Assembly: GCF_011766325.1 (NCBI RefSeq) | Contig: NZ_BLLG01000001.1 | Coordinates: 62,001 to 126,000, forward strand | Length of the DNA stretch: 64,000 nt | From: Streptomyces pacificus | GTDB taxonomy: Bacteria > Actinomycetota > Actinomycetes > Streptomycetales > Streptomycetaceae | Direction: 5' to 3' | Part shown: piece by piece, positions 26,381 through 34,886 of the stretch | Position numbering within the stretch: the first letter of the stretch is position 1 | Layout: each line of letters opens with the position of its first letter | The notes under the pieces: generated by a model | Told to the model about the DNA's origin: nothing | What the model saw: only the letters and a program-made list of their open reading frames with translations | Databases searched by the model: none | Translations under genes and position numbers: made by a program

Positions 26381-28680
26381 GCAACGACGCGGCCATCGCA
26401 GCCCCCGCGGTCGGCGGTCCGGAGCAGGCCCCGCCCGCTCACGGCCTCGGCGCCGCCCTCCCGCAGGCGGACGTCCGTGCCAAGACCGAGGGCACCTTCC
26501 CCTACGCCTCGGACCTGTGGGCCGAGGGGCTGCTCTGGGCCGCGATCCTGCGCTCCCCGCACCCCCACGCCCGGATCACCGCCGTCGACACCTCCGCCGC
26601 CGCCGGGATGCCCGGCGTACGGGCCGTCGTCACCCATGCCGACGTACCAGGCGACGCCGCCTACGGACGCGGGGTCGCCGACCGGCCCGTCTTCGCCTCC
26701 GACATCGTCCGCCACCACGGGGAGGCCATCGCCGCGGTCGCCGCCGACCATCCCGACACCGCCCGGCTCGCCGCCGCGGCGATCACCGTCGAGTACGAGG
26801 TCCTCGAACCGGTCACCGACCCCGAGAAGGCCTTCGCCGCCGAGCCGCTGCACCCCGACGGCAACCTCATCCGCCACATCCCGCTGAGCTACGGCGACCC
26901 CGAGGCCGGCGGAGAGGTCGTCGTCGAAGGGCTCTACCGCATCGGCCGCCAGGACCCGGCCCCCATCGGCGCCGAGGCCGGCCTCGCCGTGCCGCGCCCC
27001 GACGGCGGGGTCGAGCTGTACACCGCCTCCACCGACCCGCACACCGACCGCGACCTCGCCGCCGCCTGCTTCGGCCTGGACAGCGAGCGCGTGAAGGTCG
27101 TGGTGACGGGCGTGCCCGGCGCGACCGGCGACCGTGAGGACCCGGGCTTCCAGATCCCGCTGGGGCTGCTCGCCCTGCGTACCGGCTGCCCGGTCAAGCT
27201 CGCCGCCACCCGCGAGGAGTCCTTCCTCGGCCACGCCCACCGCCACCCGACACTGCTCCGCTACCGCCACCACGCGAGCGCCGAGGGCAGGCTGCTGAAG
27301 GTGGAGGCGCAGATCCTGCTGGACGCCGGCGCGTATGCGGACTCCTCGTCGGAGTCCCTCGCCGCCGCCGTCGCCTTCGCCTGCGGGCCGTACGTGGTGC
27401 CGCACGCCTTCGTCGAGGGCTGGGCCGTGCGCACCAACAACCCGCCCTCCGGCCATATGCGCGGAGAGGGCGCGCTCCAGGTCTGCGCCGCCTACGAGGC
27501 GCAGATGGACAAACTGGCGGCCAAGCTGGGTCTGGACCCGGCGGAGGTCCGCCTCCGCAACGTCCTCGCCACCGGCGACATCCTCCCCACCGGGCAGACC
27601 GTCACCTGCCCGGCCCCGGTGGCCGAACTGCTGCGGGCCGTACGCGATGTCCCCCTCCCGCCGCTGCCCAAGGACACCCCCGAGGCCGCCTGGCTGCTGC
27701 CCGGCGGACCCGAGGGCGCGGGCGAGCCCGGCGCGGTGCGGCGGGGGGTCGGCTACGCCCTGGGCATGGTCCATATGCTCGGGGCGGAGGGGACCGACGA
27801 GGTGTCCACGGCCACGGTGAAGGTCCAGGACGGTGCGGCCACGGTCATCTGCGCGGCCGTCGAGACCGGGCAGGGCTTCTCCACCCTCGCCCGGCAGATC
27901 GTGCAGGAGACGCTCGGCATCGAGGAGGTGCGGGTCGCCCCCGTCGACACCGACCAGCCTCCGGCCGGACCCGCCGCCCACGGGCGGCACACCTGGGTCT
28001 CCGGCGGCGCGGTCGAGCGTGCGGCGAAGATGGTCCGTACGCAGCTGCTGCAGCCGCTGGCCCACCAGTTCGGCATGTCCACCGAACTGCTGCAGATCAC
28101 CGACGGAAAGATCACCTCGTACGACGGCGTGCTGTCCACCACGGTCACCGAGGCCATGGACGGCAAGGAGCTCTGGGCCACCGCGCAGTGCCGCCCGCAT
28201 CCCACCGAACCCCTCGACGACCACGGCCAGGGAGACGCCTTCGTCGGTCTCGCCTTCTGCGCGATCCGCGCGGTCGTCGATGTCGACATCGAACTCGGCT
28301 CCGTGCGCGTCGTGGAGATGGCCGTCGCCCAGGACGTGGGGCGCGTGCTGAACCCCGCCCAGCTCGCCACCCGGATCGAGGCGGGCGTCACCCAGGGCAT
28401 CGGCGCCGCGCTCACCGAGAACCTCCGCACGGCCCGGGGGCTGGTCCGCCATCCCGACCTGACCGGCTACGCCCTGCCGACGGCCCTCGACGCGCCCGAC
28501 ATCCGCATCGTCAGACTCGTCGAGGAGCGTGATGTGGTCGCCCCCTTCGGCGCGAAGGCGGCCAGCGCCGTCCCGGTCGTCACCTCCCCGGCCGCCGTTG
28601 CCGCCGCCGTCCGCGCGGCCACCGGCCGCCCGGTCAACCGCCTCCCGATCCGGCCGCAGGCGGCGGTGGCCACGCCGTAG
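26377..28680 (+). CDS. Molybdopterin-binding large subunit of molybdenum hydroxylase
   Basis: A 767-residue catalytic subunit of the XdhA/CoxL type, full length. ALPQADVRAKTEGTFPYASDL begins the first domain, with ILRSPHPHARI following; GGHRPPSG-like NNPPSGHMRGEGALQV and ETGQGFSTLARQIVQETLGI are Moco contacts; the end GAKAASAVPVVTSPAAVAAAV matches the Glu-containing active-site region only loosely (the usual GxGE Glu is not seen: FGAKAAS). GTG 26377 overlaps the 2Fe-2S gene stop. Specificity (xanthine, nicotinate, aldehyde) not decided. Confidence 0.88.
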   Translation: MSNDAAIAAPAVGGPEQAPPAHGLGAALPQADVRAKTEGTFPYASDLWAEGLLWAAILRSPHPHARITAVDTSAAAGMPGVRAVVTHADVPGDAAYGRGVADRPVFASDIVRHHGEAIAAVAADHPDTARLAAAAITVEYEVLEPVTDPEKAFAAEPLHPDGNLIRHIPLSYGDPEAGGEVVVEGLYRIGRQDPAPIGAEAGLAVPRPDGGVELYTASTDPHTDRDLAAACFGLDSERVKVVVTGVPGATGDREDPGFQIPLGLLALRTGCPVKLAATREESFLGHAHRHPTLLRYRHHASAEGRLLKVEAQILLDAGAYADSSSESLAAAVAFACGPYVVPHAFVEGWAVRTNNPPSGHMRGEGALQVCAAYEAQMDKLAAKLGLDPAEVRLRNVLATGDILPTGQTVTCPAPVAELLRAVRDVPLPPLPKDTPEAAWLLPGGPEGAGEPGAVRRGVGYALGMVHMLGAEGTDEVSTATVKVQDGAATVICAAVETGQGFSTLARQIVQETLGIEEVRVAPVDTDQPPAGPAAHGRHTWVSGGAVERAAKMVRTQLLQPLAHQFGMSTELLQITDGKITSYDGVLSTTVTEAMDGKELWATAQCRPHPTEPLDDHGQGDAFVGLAFCAIRAVVDVDIELGSVRVVEMAVAQDVGRVLNPAQLATRIEAGVTQGIGAALTENLRTARGLVRHPDLTGYALPTALDAPDIRIVRLVEERDVVAPFGAKAASAVPVVTSPAAVAAAVRAATGRPVNRLPIRPQAAVATP

Positions 28681-28903
28681 CGGCGGCGCGTCCCGGGCGG
28701 CGCACCGGACGCGACAGCCGTTTGACGGAGACCGACCCCGGCCGGCCGCGTCAGTTGGTGAGGGAGCGATGTGGAGGCGTTCCGGGGACACCGGGCCGCA
28801 CAGCCGCACGCCGTGGAGGGCGCTGATCAGCCCGCCGGTGGCCTCCCGCACGGTGGGCATCTGCGTGACGAGCAGGGCAATGCGGTCATGCCACGCGACA
28901 CCA
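28681..28903. other. Left boundary of the accessory island, no gene seen
   Basis: A 223-bp stretch between the molybdenum hydroxylase genes and the truncated GNAT gene. A minus-strand frame covering it (MPTVREATGGLISALHG) is open but has no recognisable family or start and may be a remnant. No tRNA, direct repeat or integrase is visible at the boundary. Confidence 0.4.
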
Positions 28904-29290
28904 TCACCCGTCGGTGGTTGACACCCTGCTCAGCGCGGGCGAAAGGGAGCGGAGCATCACCGCATAGACGGGAGAGTCGGGGAACGGCTGCCGCTCGCCG
29001 ACCTTGCGGTACTGCCAGGACTCGTACAGGGCTTGCACGCGCGGATGGGTGGTGTCGACCAGCAGCACGGCGAGCGCCTCCTCCCGGCTGGCGAGGAGCG
29101 CCTCGTGCAGTTGCTCTGCTGCGCCGGTCTTGCGCCACCTGGGCCGCACCATCAACTCGGACAGCGAGAACGTCGACGGGTTCTCGGGCTCTTCGGTCAC
29201 GTGTTCTCGCCACCACTCGCTGCCAGCCGTCGCGGGGGCGCCGTAGGCGAAGCCAGCGGGCTCGCTCCCGTCCCAGCCGATGAGGCATGA
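28904..29290 (-). pseudogene. GNAT N-acetyltransferase, 5'-truncated
   Basis: The reading frame covers the last about 128 residues of a GNAT protein: CLIGWDGSEPAGFAYGA, then the acetyl-CoA loop region LMVRPRWRKTGAAEQLHEAL and the C-terminal ALYESWQYRKVGER. The R/QxxGxG/A motif appears as RWRKTGAA. The normal N-terminal about 40-60 residues are missing: the frame runs straight into the truncated methyltransferase on the other strand at 29287-29290. GTG 29200 would only give a fragment. Composition is less GC-biased than the core genes. Confidence 0.72.
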
Positions 29291-29646
29291 GAAGCCGGGG
29301 TTCCCGCTACAACCACCCGAGGCTGCGCTACCGCGAGCACGACTTCAACGCCGGCGCGATCCCCAACGACTTCGCCCCGGAAAGCGTGGACATCGTCGTG
29401 TGCCGCCTGGTGATGGCCTTCCTCGATCGGGCCCGGTTCCTGTCCGACGTGCGCCGACGGCGCCGCCCTGACGGCGTGCTGTACGTCATGACGCCCATCT
29501 ACGAGAAGCAGCCCGACCACGCGCACCGCGGTGTGCGCGAGGAAGCGATCGCGAGACTCGGCGACGGCTGGGCGGAGTCCACCCGCTGCGACCTGTGCGA
29601 CGACGGATGCGTGACCGCCGTCGTCCTGCGCGGCCCACAGGGCTGA
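29287..29646 (+). pseudogene. Class I SAM-dependent methyltransferase, 5'-truncated
   Basis: Open frame of 119 residues that matches only the second half of a class I methyltransferase: REHDFNAGAIPNDF, SVDIVVCRLVMAFLDRARFL, then RRPDGVLYVMTPIYEK. Motif I (the Gly-rich SAM loop) and everything before it are missing; the ATG at 29287 is fortuitous. The 5' end abuts the truncated GNAT gene of the other strand. It lies upstream, on the same strand, of the small peptide gene at 29726. Confidence 0.7.
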
Positions 29647-29725
29647 TGAGCTCCGTCCCGCGCCTTCGAGCGGGGGCGGCGTACCACCGCAAGAGCACGT
29701 TCACCCGTCTGAGAAGGAGTTGGCC

Positions 29726-29839
29726 ATGACCGCTGTCGTGACCGAGAAGACCGTTCAGCCGTCCACTGCGGAGGCCGTGGAGGACCCGTTCGCGCTCGGC
29801 CTGACCGTCATCGTCGACTTTGGCGGCCTTCAGGCATGA
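29726..29839 (+). CDS. 37-residue peptide, possible FxLD-like RiPP precursor remnant
   Basis: An unannotated-size ORF with an excellent ribosome binding site (GAGAAGGAG, 29711-29719, then 6 bp to ATG). N-terminal half MTAVVTEKTVQPSTAEAVED resembles RiPP leader peptides; the second half reads DPFALGLTVIVDFGGLQA. FALG matches the FxLD motif of FxLD-family lanthipeptides except for the last residue, but there is no Ser/Thr/Cys-rich core: the peptide stops where the core should begin. Either a truncated precursor or a different type of small peptide. Codons are not third-position biased, so coding rests on the binding site and context. Confidence 0.5.
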   Translation: MTAVVTEKTVQPSTAEAVEDPFALGLTVIVDFGGLQA

Positions 29840-29875
29840 AAGGCAAGTCCTCTGCGCTGCCCAGAGGAAGGGCGG

Positions 29876-30445
29876 TCAGGCGCCCTCGTACACCCAGGCC
29901 CGGCCGGTCTGCCGGTACTGCTCCACGGGGATGGGGTCGACGCCAGTCCTCATGCGGGCGGTGTAGAGCAGGCCGTCGAGGTGGTCGATCTCGTGGTGGA
30001 TGAGGCGGGCGAGGCCCCGCTCGTACACGGTGGCGACGGTCTCGCCGGTCAGGGCCGTGGTCTTGACGGTGATCTTCAGGGGGCGGGGTACGAGGCCGCG
30101 GACATCGAAGAAGCTCAGGCAGCCCTCGTACTGTTCGTCCATCTCGTCGCAGCGTTCGGTGATCTTCGGGTTGAGCAGGATAATGGCCGGTGCGTCGCCG
30201 GGCGGCTGGACGGCGGCGGCGGCACGGCCGATGCCGATCTGCGGGGCGGCGATGCCCATGCCCTTGGCGAAGGGGTGGACTTGACCGATCCGCTCCACGG
30301 CGGCGAACAGCTCGTCGATGATGCGCTCGGCCTCGTCGCGCTCGGCGGGCAGGTCGAAGGCGCGGGATGGTTCGGCGAGGATGCCGGCGCCGTGCTGGAC
30401 GACTCCGAGGCCTCGCATCCGCTGGCTGGGCCGCAAGTGAATCAC
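29876..30445 (-). CDS. Peptide deformylase, accessory copy
   Basis: A 189-residue deformylase with all three metal/active-site motifs intact: GMGIAAPQIG, EGCLSFFD and HEIDHLDG (Cys and two His metal ligands, catalytic Glu). GTG 30445 overlaps the stop of the upstream regulator remnant (GTGA) and has AGGGGAG in front, so translation was coupled. Removes formyl from nascent chains; as a cluster-embedded copy it might process a modified peptide or give resistance to a deformylase inhibitor. It is convergent with the small peptide gene, 36 bp apart. Confidence 0.9.
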   Translation of the reverse strand: MIHLRPSQRMRGLGVVQHGAGILAEPSRAFDLPAERDEAERIIDELFAAVERIGQVHPFAKGMGIAAPQIGIGRAAAAVQPPGDAPAIILLNPKITERCDEMDEQYEGCLSFFDVRGLVPRPLKITVKTTALTGETVATVYERGLARLIHHEIDHLDGLLYTARMRTGVDPIPVEQYRQTGRAWVYEGA

Positions 30446-30888
30446 CTGAACTCCCCTTGATCCGTGTTGCGCTCGGGCCGTGCCCTGAACCGCCACTCAA
30501 GACGGTACCGAGCGTGCAGAGCGGGTGTGGCCGTGATCCACGTGAATTGCCGTAGGTCACCGTCGTCGCTGCGAACGGGCGGGGTCCGCAGCGGGGAAGC
30601 TTCAGCGGTCATCGAGGTCTCGGTGCCCCAGACCACCGGGTCGAGGTCGGCGGGGAAGGCGAGCTGGACTTCGAGCTGTTCGGTGGGCAGACGGACGGCA
30701 CGCTGGAACCATTTGCCCCACTTGTCGTCACTGACGGTGTAGGCGTACTCGATCCACACGGACTCGCCGGGATAGAGCGGGAAACGGCCGTGTTCGTTGT
30801 CGAACAGCAGCCAGATTTCCTTGAAGGCGTCGCGGTCGTGCTAGGCCTGCCAGCGCATCGCCTCGCCCCGGCAGGTCGCCGTGAGGTC
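30442..30888 (-). pseudogene. XRE-type regulator, C-terminal remnant with nonsense codon
   Basis: The frame reads TATCRGEAMRWQA, stop, HDRDAFKEIWLLFDNEHGRF, then VWIEYAYTVSDDKWGKWFQR and WGTETSMTAEAS. From memory this matches the ligand/dimer C-terminal part of Streptomyces XRE-type regulators that sit before a peptide deformylase. Two lesions: a TAG at 30841-30843 where GAG is expected, and complete loss of the helix-turn-helix half, because about 30889 on belongs to the radical SAM gene of the other strand. Confidence 0.65.
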
Positions 30889-31723
30889 GTCCGGCCCGCA
30901 TGGCAGCCATGGCACCATGCGCCGCGAGGACTGGTTCACGCTCTTGGACCAGGCCGCCGCGCTCGGCGTCACCATGGTTCAGTACATCGGCGGCGAACCC
31001 ACCCTTCACCCCCACCTGCCGCAGCTCATCGACCACGCGCTGAACCTCGGTCTGCGCGTGGAGGTGTTCTCCAACCTCGTGCACATACGTCCCTCGATGT
31101 GGCGTGCCTTCGACCGGCCCGGGGTGAGCCTGGCCACCTCGTACTACAGCGACAACGCGGCCGAACACGAGAAGATCACCGGAGGGCGCGGGTCCTACGC
31201 CCGCACCCGCGCGAACATCGCCGAAGCGGTCCGCCGCGGTATCCCGCTGCGCGCCTCGCTCGTGCACGTCCTTGACGGGCAGGCCGTCGACGGCGCCCGC
31301 GCGGAGCTGCGGCAGCTCGGCGTCACCGGGGAAATCCGCCTCGACCGGGTGCGCGCCATCGGCAACGGAGACACAGCGGGCGTCACCTTCCACGACCCGG
31401 CCGAACTGTGCGGGCGGTGCGGCGGCGACCGCGCCGCCATCGACCCCGACGGCGTAGTGACCCCGTGTGTCATGTCACGGTGGCTGACGGGCGGGTCGGT
31501 CCGGACACAGAGCCTCGCCGAGATCCTGAACGGGGCCGAGTGGGCCGACCGTATGGCGGTCATCCCCCGCCGGAGGGCCGGGGGCACCTGTGTCCCGGAC
31601 TCGTGCACCCCGAAAGAGGACTCATGCCAGCCCTCCCCGGGGGTGGTGACGGCGTGCAATCCCGACAAGGACGGTTCAGACTGCTCGCCGGCGGAAACCC
31701 CAGCCTGTAACCCCAAGTACTGA
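30881..31723 (+). pseudogene. Radical SAM protein lacking its CxxxCxxC start, with Cys-x-Pro tail
   Basis: About 280 residues: SGPHGSHGTM, IGGEPTLHPHLPQLIDHAL (GGEP SAM motif), VEVFSNLVHI, RLDRVRAIGNG, then a Twitch/SPASM-like LCGRCGGDRAAIDPDGVVTPC and SLAEILNGAEWADRM. The 4Fe-4S CxxxCxxC motif expected about 10 residues before SGP is missing, because the upstream DNA is the regulator remnant. GTG 30881 or ATG 30917 are the only starts, neither with a good binding site. The tail (about residues 235-280) holds CTPK, CQPS, CNPD, CSPA, CNPK at near-regular spacing. Probably inactive as it stands. Confidence 0.75.
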
Positions 31724-31736
31724 AAGCGGGCTGTTC

Positions 31737-32866
31737 ATGGACTGGGAGACACACGCGCGTCGTCTGGCGGCCGACACGGTCCGGCCCGAATCCCGCTGGT
31801 ACGGGCCGCTCGCCACCGTCCCGCGTCACGTCTTCGTGCCGCGCTGGTGGGCGAACGACGGCGGCCGGTGGGCACTGCGGGACGGCCCCAGCGACCCCGA
31901 AGCCTGGGCGCGGGCGGCCTACAGCGACCGCACGCTCGTAACCGCGTCGGTCCGCTGCACGCCGACGAAGCCGAGTCCGGCGCCGAGATCACCACCGGGC
32001 ACCCCACATCGTCGTCAACGCTGCCGGGGCTGGTCGTCACCATGTACCGGCACGCCGTGATCGATGACGAGTCGGACGTGTTGGTCACGACCGGAACCGG
32101 CTACGGCACCGCGCTTGCCTGCCGTCGCCTCGGCGACAAGCGCGTGACGAGCATCGACGTAGACGCCGCACTCGTGGAGAAGGCCAGTGACCGGCTCGCG
32201 TCCGTCGGCCTGACCCCGCAGACGGCCGTCTGCGACATCACCGGCCCCCTGCCCGGCCAGTACGACCGGATCGTGTCCACCGTGTCCGTGCCGGTTGTTC
32301 CCGCCTCGTGGCTGGCCGCGCTGAGACCGGGCGGGCGCCTGGTGACGACGCTCGCCCGCACGGGCCTGATCGTCACTGCGGACAAGAGCCCCGACGGCGG
32401 CGCCATCGGACGTACCGCGCCGGACGCGGCCGGATTCATGGCCACCCGCCTCGGCGACGACTACCCGCCCGGCCTCGACGCGGTGTACGAGCGGGCCAGG
32501 GCGGCGGAGGGCGAGGCGGTGACAACCGGCCGGTATCCGGTGCTGTACGTACCGGACGCGTGGGACGTGTGGTCCATGCTCGAACTCACCGTGCCGGGCA
32601 TCGAGCACAGGTGCACGGACGACGGAGACCGGCGCACGGTATGGCTGCTGCACCCGGACGGCTCATGGGCGCGCGCTGAGGGCCAGTGGACCGACCCGCC
32701 CACGGTGCACCAGAGCGGCCCACGCCGCCTGTGGGATGAACTCGAACGCATCCGACACCGCCTCAACCGCGAGGGCGGCCTACCCGTCTACGGTGCACAC
32801 GTCCGCATCGACCCGGACGGCACCACACACCTCAAGCGCGGCGCCTGGTCAGCCACCATCGGGTGA
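31737..32866 (+). pseudogene. PCMT-like SAM methyltransferase split by a -1 frameshift
   Basis: Starts at ATG 31737 (13 bp after the radical SAM stop) with MDWETHARRLAADTV and PLATVPRHVFVPRWW, the PCMT-like N-terminal signature. The frame continues to SDRTLVT at 31943, then loses homology; it resumes one frame over at 31946 (VGPLHADEAESGAE, TTGTGYGTALACRRL Gly-rich SAM motif, and the end HLKRGAWSATIG at 32866). One extra C in AACCGC around 31941-31945 would restore a 377-residue protein. Either a real frameshift or a sequencing slip. Resembles the isoaspartyl methyltransferase homologues found in FxLD and other RiPP clusters. Confidence 0.78.
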
Positions 32867-33101
32867 CCAACCCCGCCGGGCCGGTAGAGCGGCCACGGCA
32901 ACCCCATTGCCGCCCCGTCCGTCCGTCGCACTCCGTGAACACGGGCGGCGGGCCCGGGCCCGGGTGCCCCGGGCCGCCGCTGTGAGGCGGGTCTCACCCC
33001 GTCCCCGCACAGCCCGGTGCGGCCCCCCGGGCAGTGGCCGCACCGGTAGGGTGGCCCGGTTGTCGTACGTAACGCCGCAGCCCTGCCTCGAACCGGAGAC
33101 C

Positions 33102-34886
33102 GTGTCTACTACCGCCTCCCACCACCTCTCACCCGCCTTTCCCGGCCGCGCCCCCTGGGGGACCGCGAACAAGCTGCGTGCCTGGCAGCAGGGCGCCATG
33201 GAGAAGTACGTCCAGGAACAGCCCCGTGACTTCCTCGCGGTGGCGACGCCCGGTGCCGGCAAGACGACGTTCGCGCTCACCCTGGCCTCCTGGCTGCTGC
33301 ACCACCACGTCGTGCAGCAGATCACCGTGGTCGCGCCGACCGAGCACCTGAAGAAGCAGTGGGCCGCCGCTGCCGCCCGCATCGGCATCACACTGGACCC
33401 GGACTACAGCGCCGGCCCGCTCGGCAAGGAGTACGAGGGGGTCGCGGTCACCTACGCCGGTGTCGGCGTACGCCCGATGCTCCACCGCAACCGCAGCGAG
33501 CAGCGCAAGACCCTCGTGATCCTCGACGAGATCCACCACGCAGGCGACTCCAAGTCGTGGGGCGAGGCGTGCCTGGAGGCGTTCGAACCCGCCACCCGTC
33601 GACTCGCCCTCACCGGCACGCCCTTCCGCTCCGACACCAACCCCATCCCCTTCGTCGCCTACGAGGAGGGCCCCGACGGCATCCGCCGGTCCGCGGCCGA
33701 CTACACCTACGGCTACGGCAACGCCCTCGCCGACGGCGTCGTCCGTCCCGTGATCTTCCTGTCCTACAGCGGCAACATGCGCTGGCGCACCAAGGCGGGC
33801 GACGAGGTCGCGGCCAGGCTCGGCGAGCCGATGACCAAGGACGCCGTCTCGCAGGCGTGGCGCACCGCGCTCGACCCGCGCGGCGACTGGATGCCGAACG
33901 TGCTCCGCGCCGCCGACCATCGGCTGGGCGAGGTCAGGAGGGCCATCCCGGACGCGGGCGGTCTCGTCATCGCCGCCGACCAGGACTCGGCGCGCGCCTA
34001 CGCCAAGCTCATCCGGGAGATCACCGGCACGAAGGCGACCGTCGTGCTGTCCGACGACGCGGGCGCCTCGCAGCGCATCGACGAGTTCAGCGGGAACCAG
34101 GACCGCTGGATGGTCGCCGTCCGGATGGTGTCCGAGGGCGTCGACGTCCCCCGGCTCGCGGTCGGCGTGTACGCCACGACCATCTCCACCCCCCTGTTCT
34201 TCGCGCAGGCCGTCGGGCGCTTCGTCCGCTCCCGGCGGCGCGGCGAGACGGCGTCCGTCTTCCTGCCGACGATCCCGATGCTGCTGGGCTTCGCGAACGA
34301 GATGGAGGTCGAGCGGGACCACGCGCTCGACCGCCCGAGGAAGGAAGGGGAGGAGGACCCCTACGCCGAGTCCGAGAAGGAGATGGACGAGGCCGACAAG
34401 CAGCAGGACGAGGACACCGGCGAGCAGGACATGCTCCCCTTCGAGGCACTGGAGTCCGACGCCGTCTTCGACCGGGTGATGTACAACGGAGCCGAGTTCG
34501 GTATGCAGGCCCACCCGGGCAGCGAGGAGGAGCAGGACTACCTCGGCATCCCGGGCCTGCTCGAGCCCGACCAGGTGCAGTTGCTGCTGCAGAAGCGGCA
34601 GGCGCGGCAGATCGCGCACAGCCGCAGGAAGCCGGACGCGGAGGCGGACCTGCTGGAACTGCCCGCGGAGCGCCGCCCGGTGGTCTCGCACAAGGAGCTG
34701 CTGGAGCTGAGGAAGCAGCTGAACACGATGGTGGGCGCGTACGTCCACCAGAGCGGCAAACCGCACGGGGTGATCCACACCGAGCTGCGGAGGGTGTGCG
34801 GGGGGCCGCCGAGCGCGGAGGCGACGGCGGGCCAGATCCGGGAGCGCATCAAGAAGGTGCAGGAGTGGGCCACTCGTATGCGGTGA
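33102..34886 (+). CDS. Superfamily 2 DEAD/DEAH-box helicase
   Basis: A 594-residue helicase of the type conserved in Streptomyces. Walker A VATPGAGKTTFALTL (about 46), motif II ILDEIHH (about 140), TGTPFRSDT motif III region, and C-terminal RecA domain with VRMVSEGVDVPRL and QAVGRFVRSRR (motif VI). An acidic Glu/Asp-rich linker (about 410-440) and a C-terminal helical region follow. GTG 33102 follows CCGGAGAC. Likely DNA repair helicase; no partner gene adjacent. Confidence 0.9.
   Translation: MSTTASHHLSPAFPGRAPWGTANKLRAWQQGAMEKYVQEQPRDFLAVATPGAGKTTFALTLASWLLHHHVVQQITVVAPTEHLKKQWAAAAARIGITLDPDYSAGPLGKEYEGVAVTYAGVGVRPMLHRNRSEQRKTLVILDEIHHAGDSKSWGEACLEAFEPATRRLALTGTPFRSDTNPIPFVAYEEGPDGIRRSAADYTYGYGNALADGVVRPVIFLSYSGNMRWRTKAGDEVAARLGEPMTKDAVSQAWRTALDPRGDWMPNVLRAADHRLGEVRRAIPDAGGLVIAADQDSARAYAKLIREITGTKATVVLSDDAGASQRIDEFSGNQDRWMVAVRMVSEGVDVPRLAVGVYATTISTPLFFAQAVGRFVRSRRRGETASVFLPTIPMLLGFANEMEVERDHALDRPRKEGEEDPYAESEKEMDEADKQQDEDTGEQDMLPFEALESDAVFDRVMYNGAEFGMQAHPGSEEEQDYLGIPGLLEPDQVQLLLQKRQARQIAHSRRKPDAEADLLELPAERRPVVSHKELLELRKQLNTMVGAYVHQSGKPHGVIHTELRRVCGGPPSAEATAGQIRERIKKVQEWATRMR

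Noticed and set aside
26197..28860. 887-residue minus-strand frame over the molybdenum hydroxylase large subunit
   Set aside because: Antisense shadow; only its first about 40 residues (28745-28860) lie outside the sense gene and they match no family.
28745..28930. Minus-strand frame IALLVTQMPTVREATGGLI as a gene remnant
   Set aside because: No start, no binding site and no recognised family; kept only as a note on the island boundary.
28681..32900. Integrative element with integrase and att sites
   Set aside because: No integrase, transposase, tRNA or flanking direct repeat was visible.
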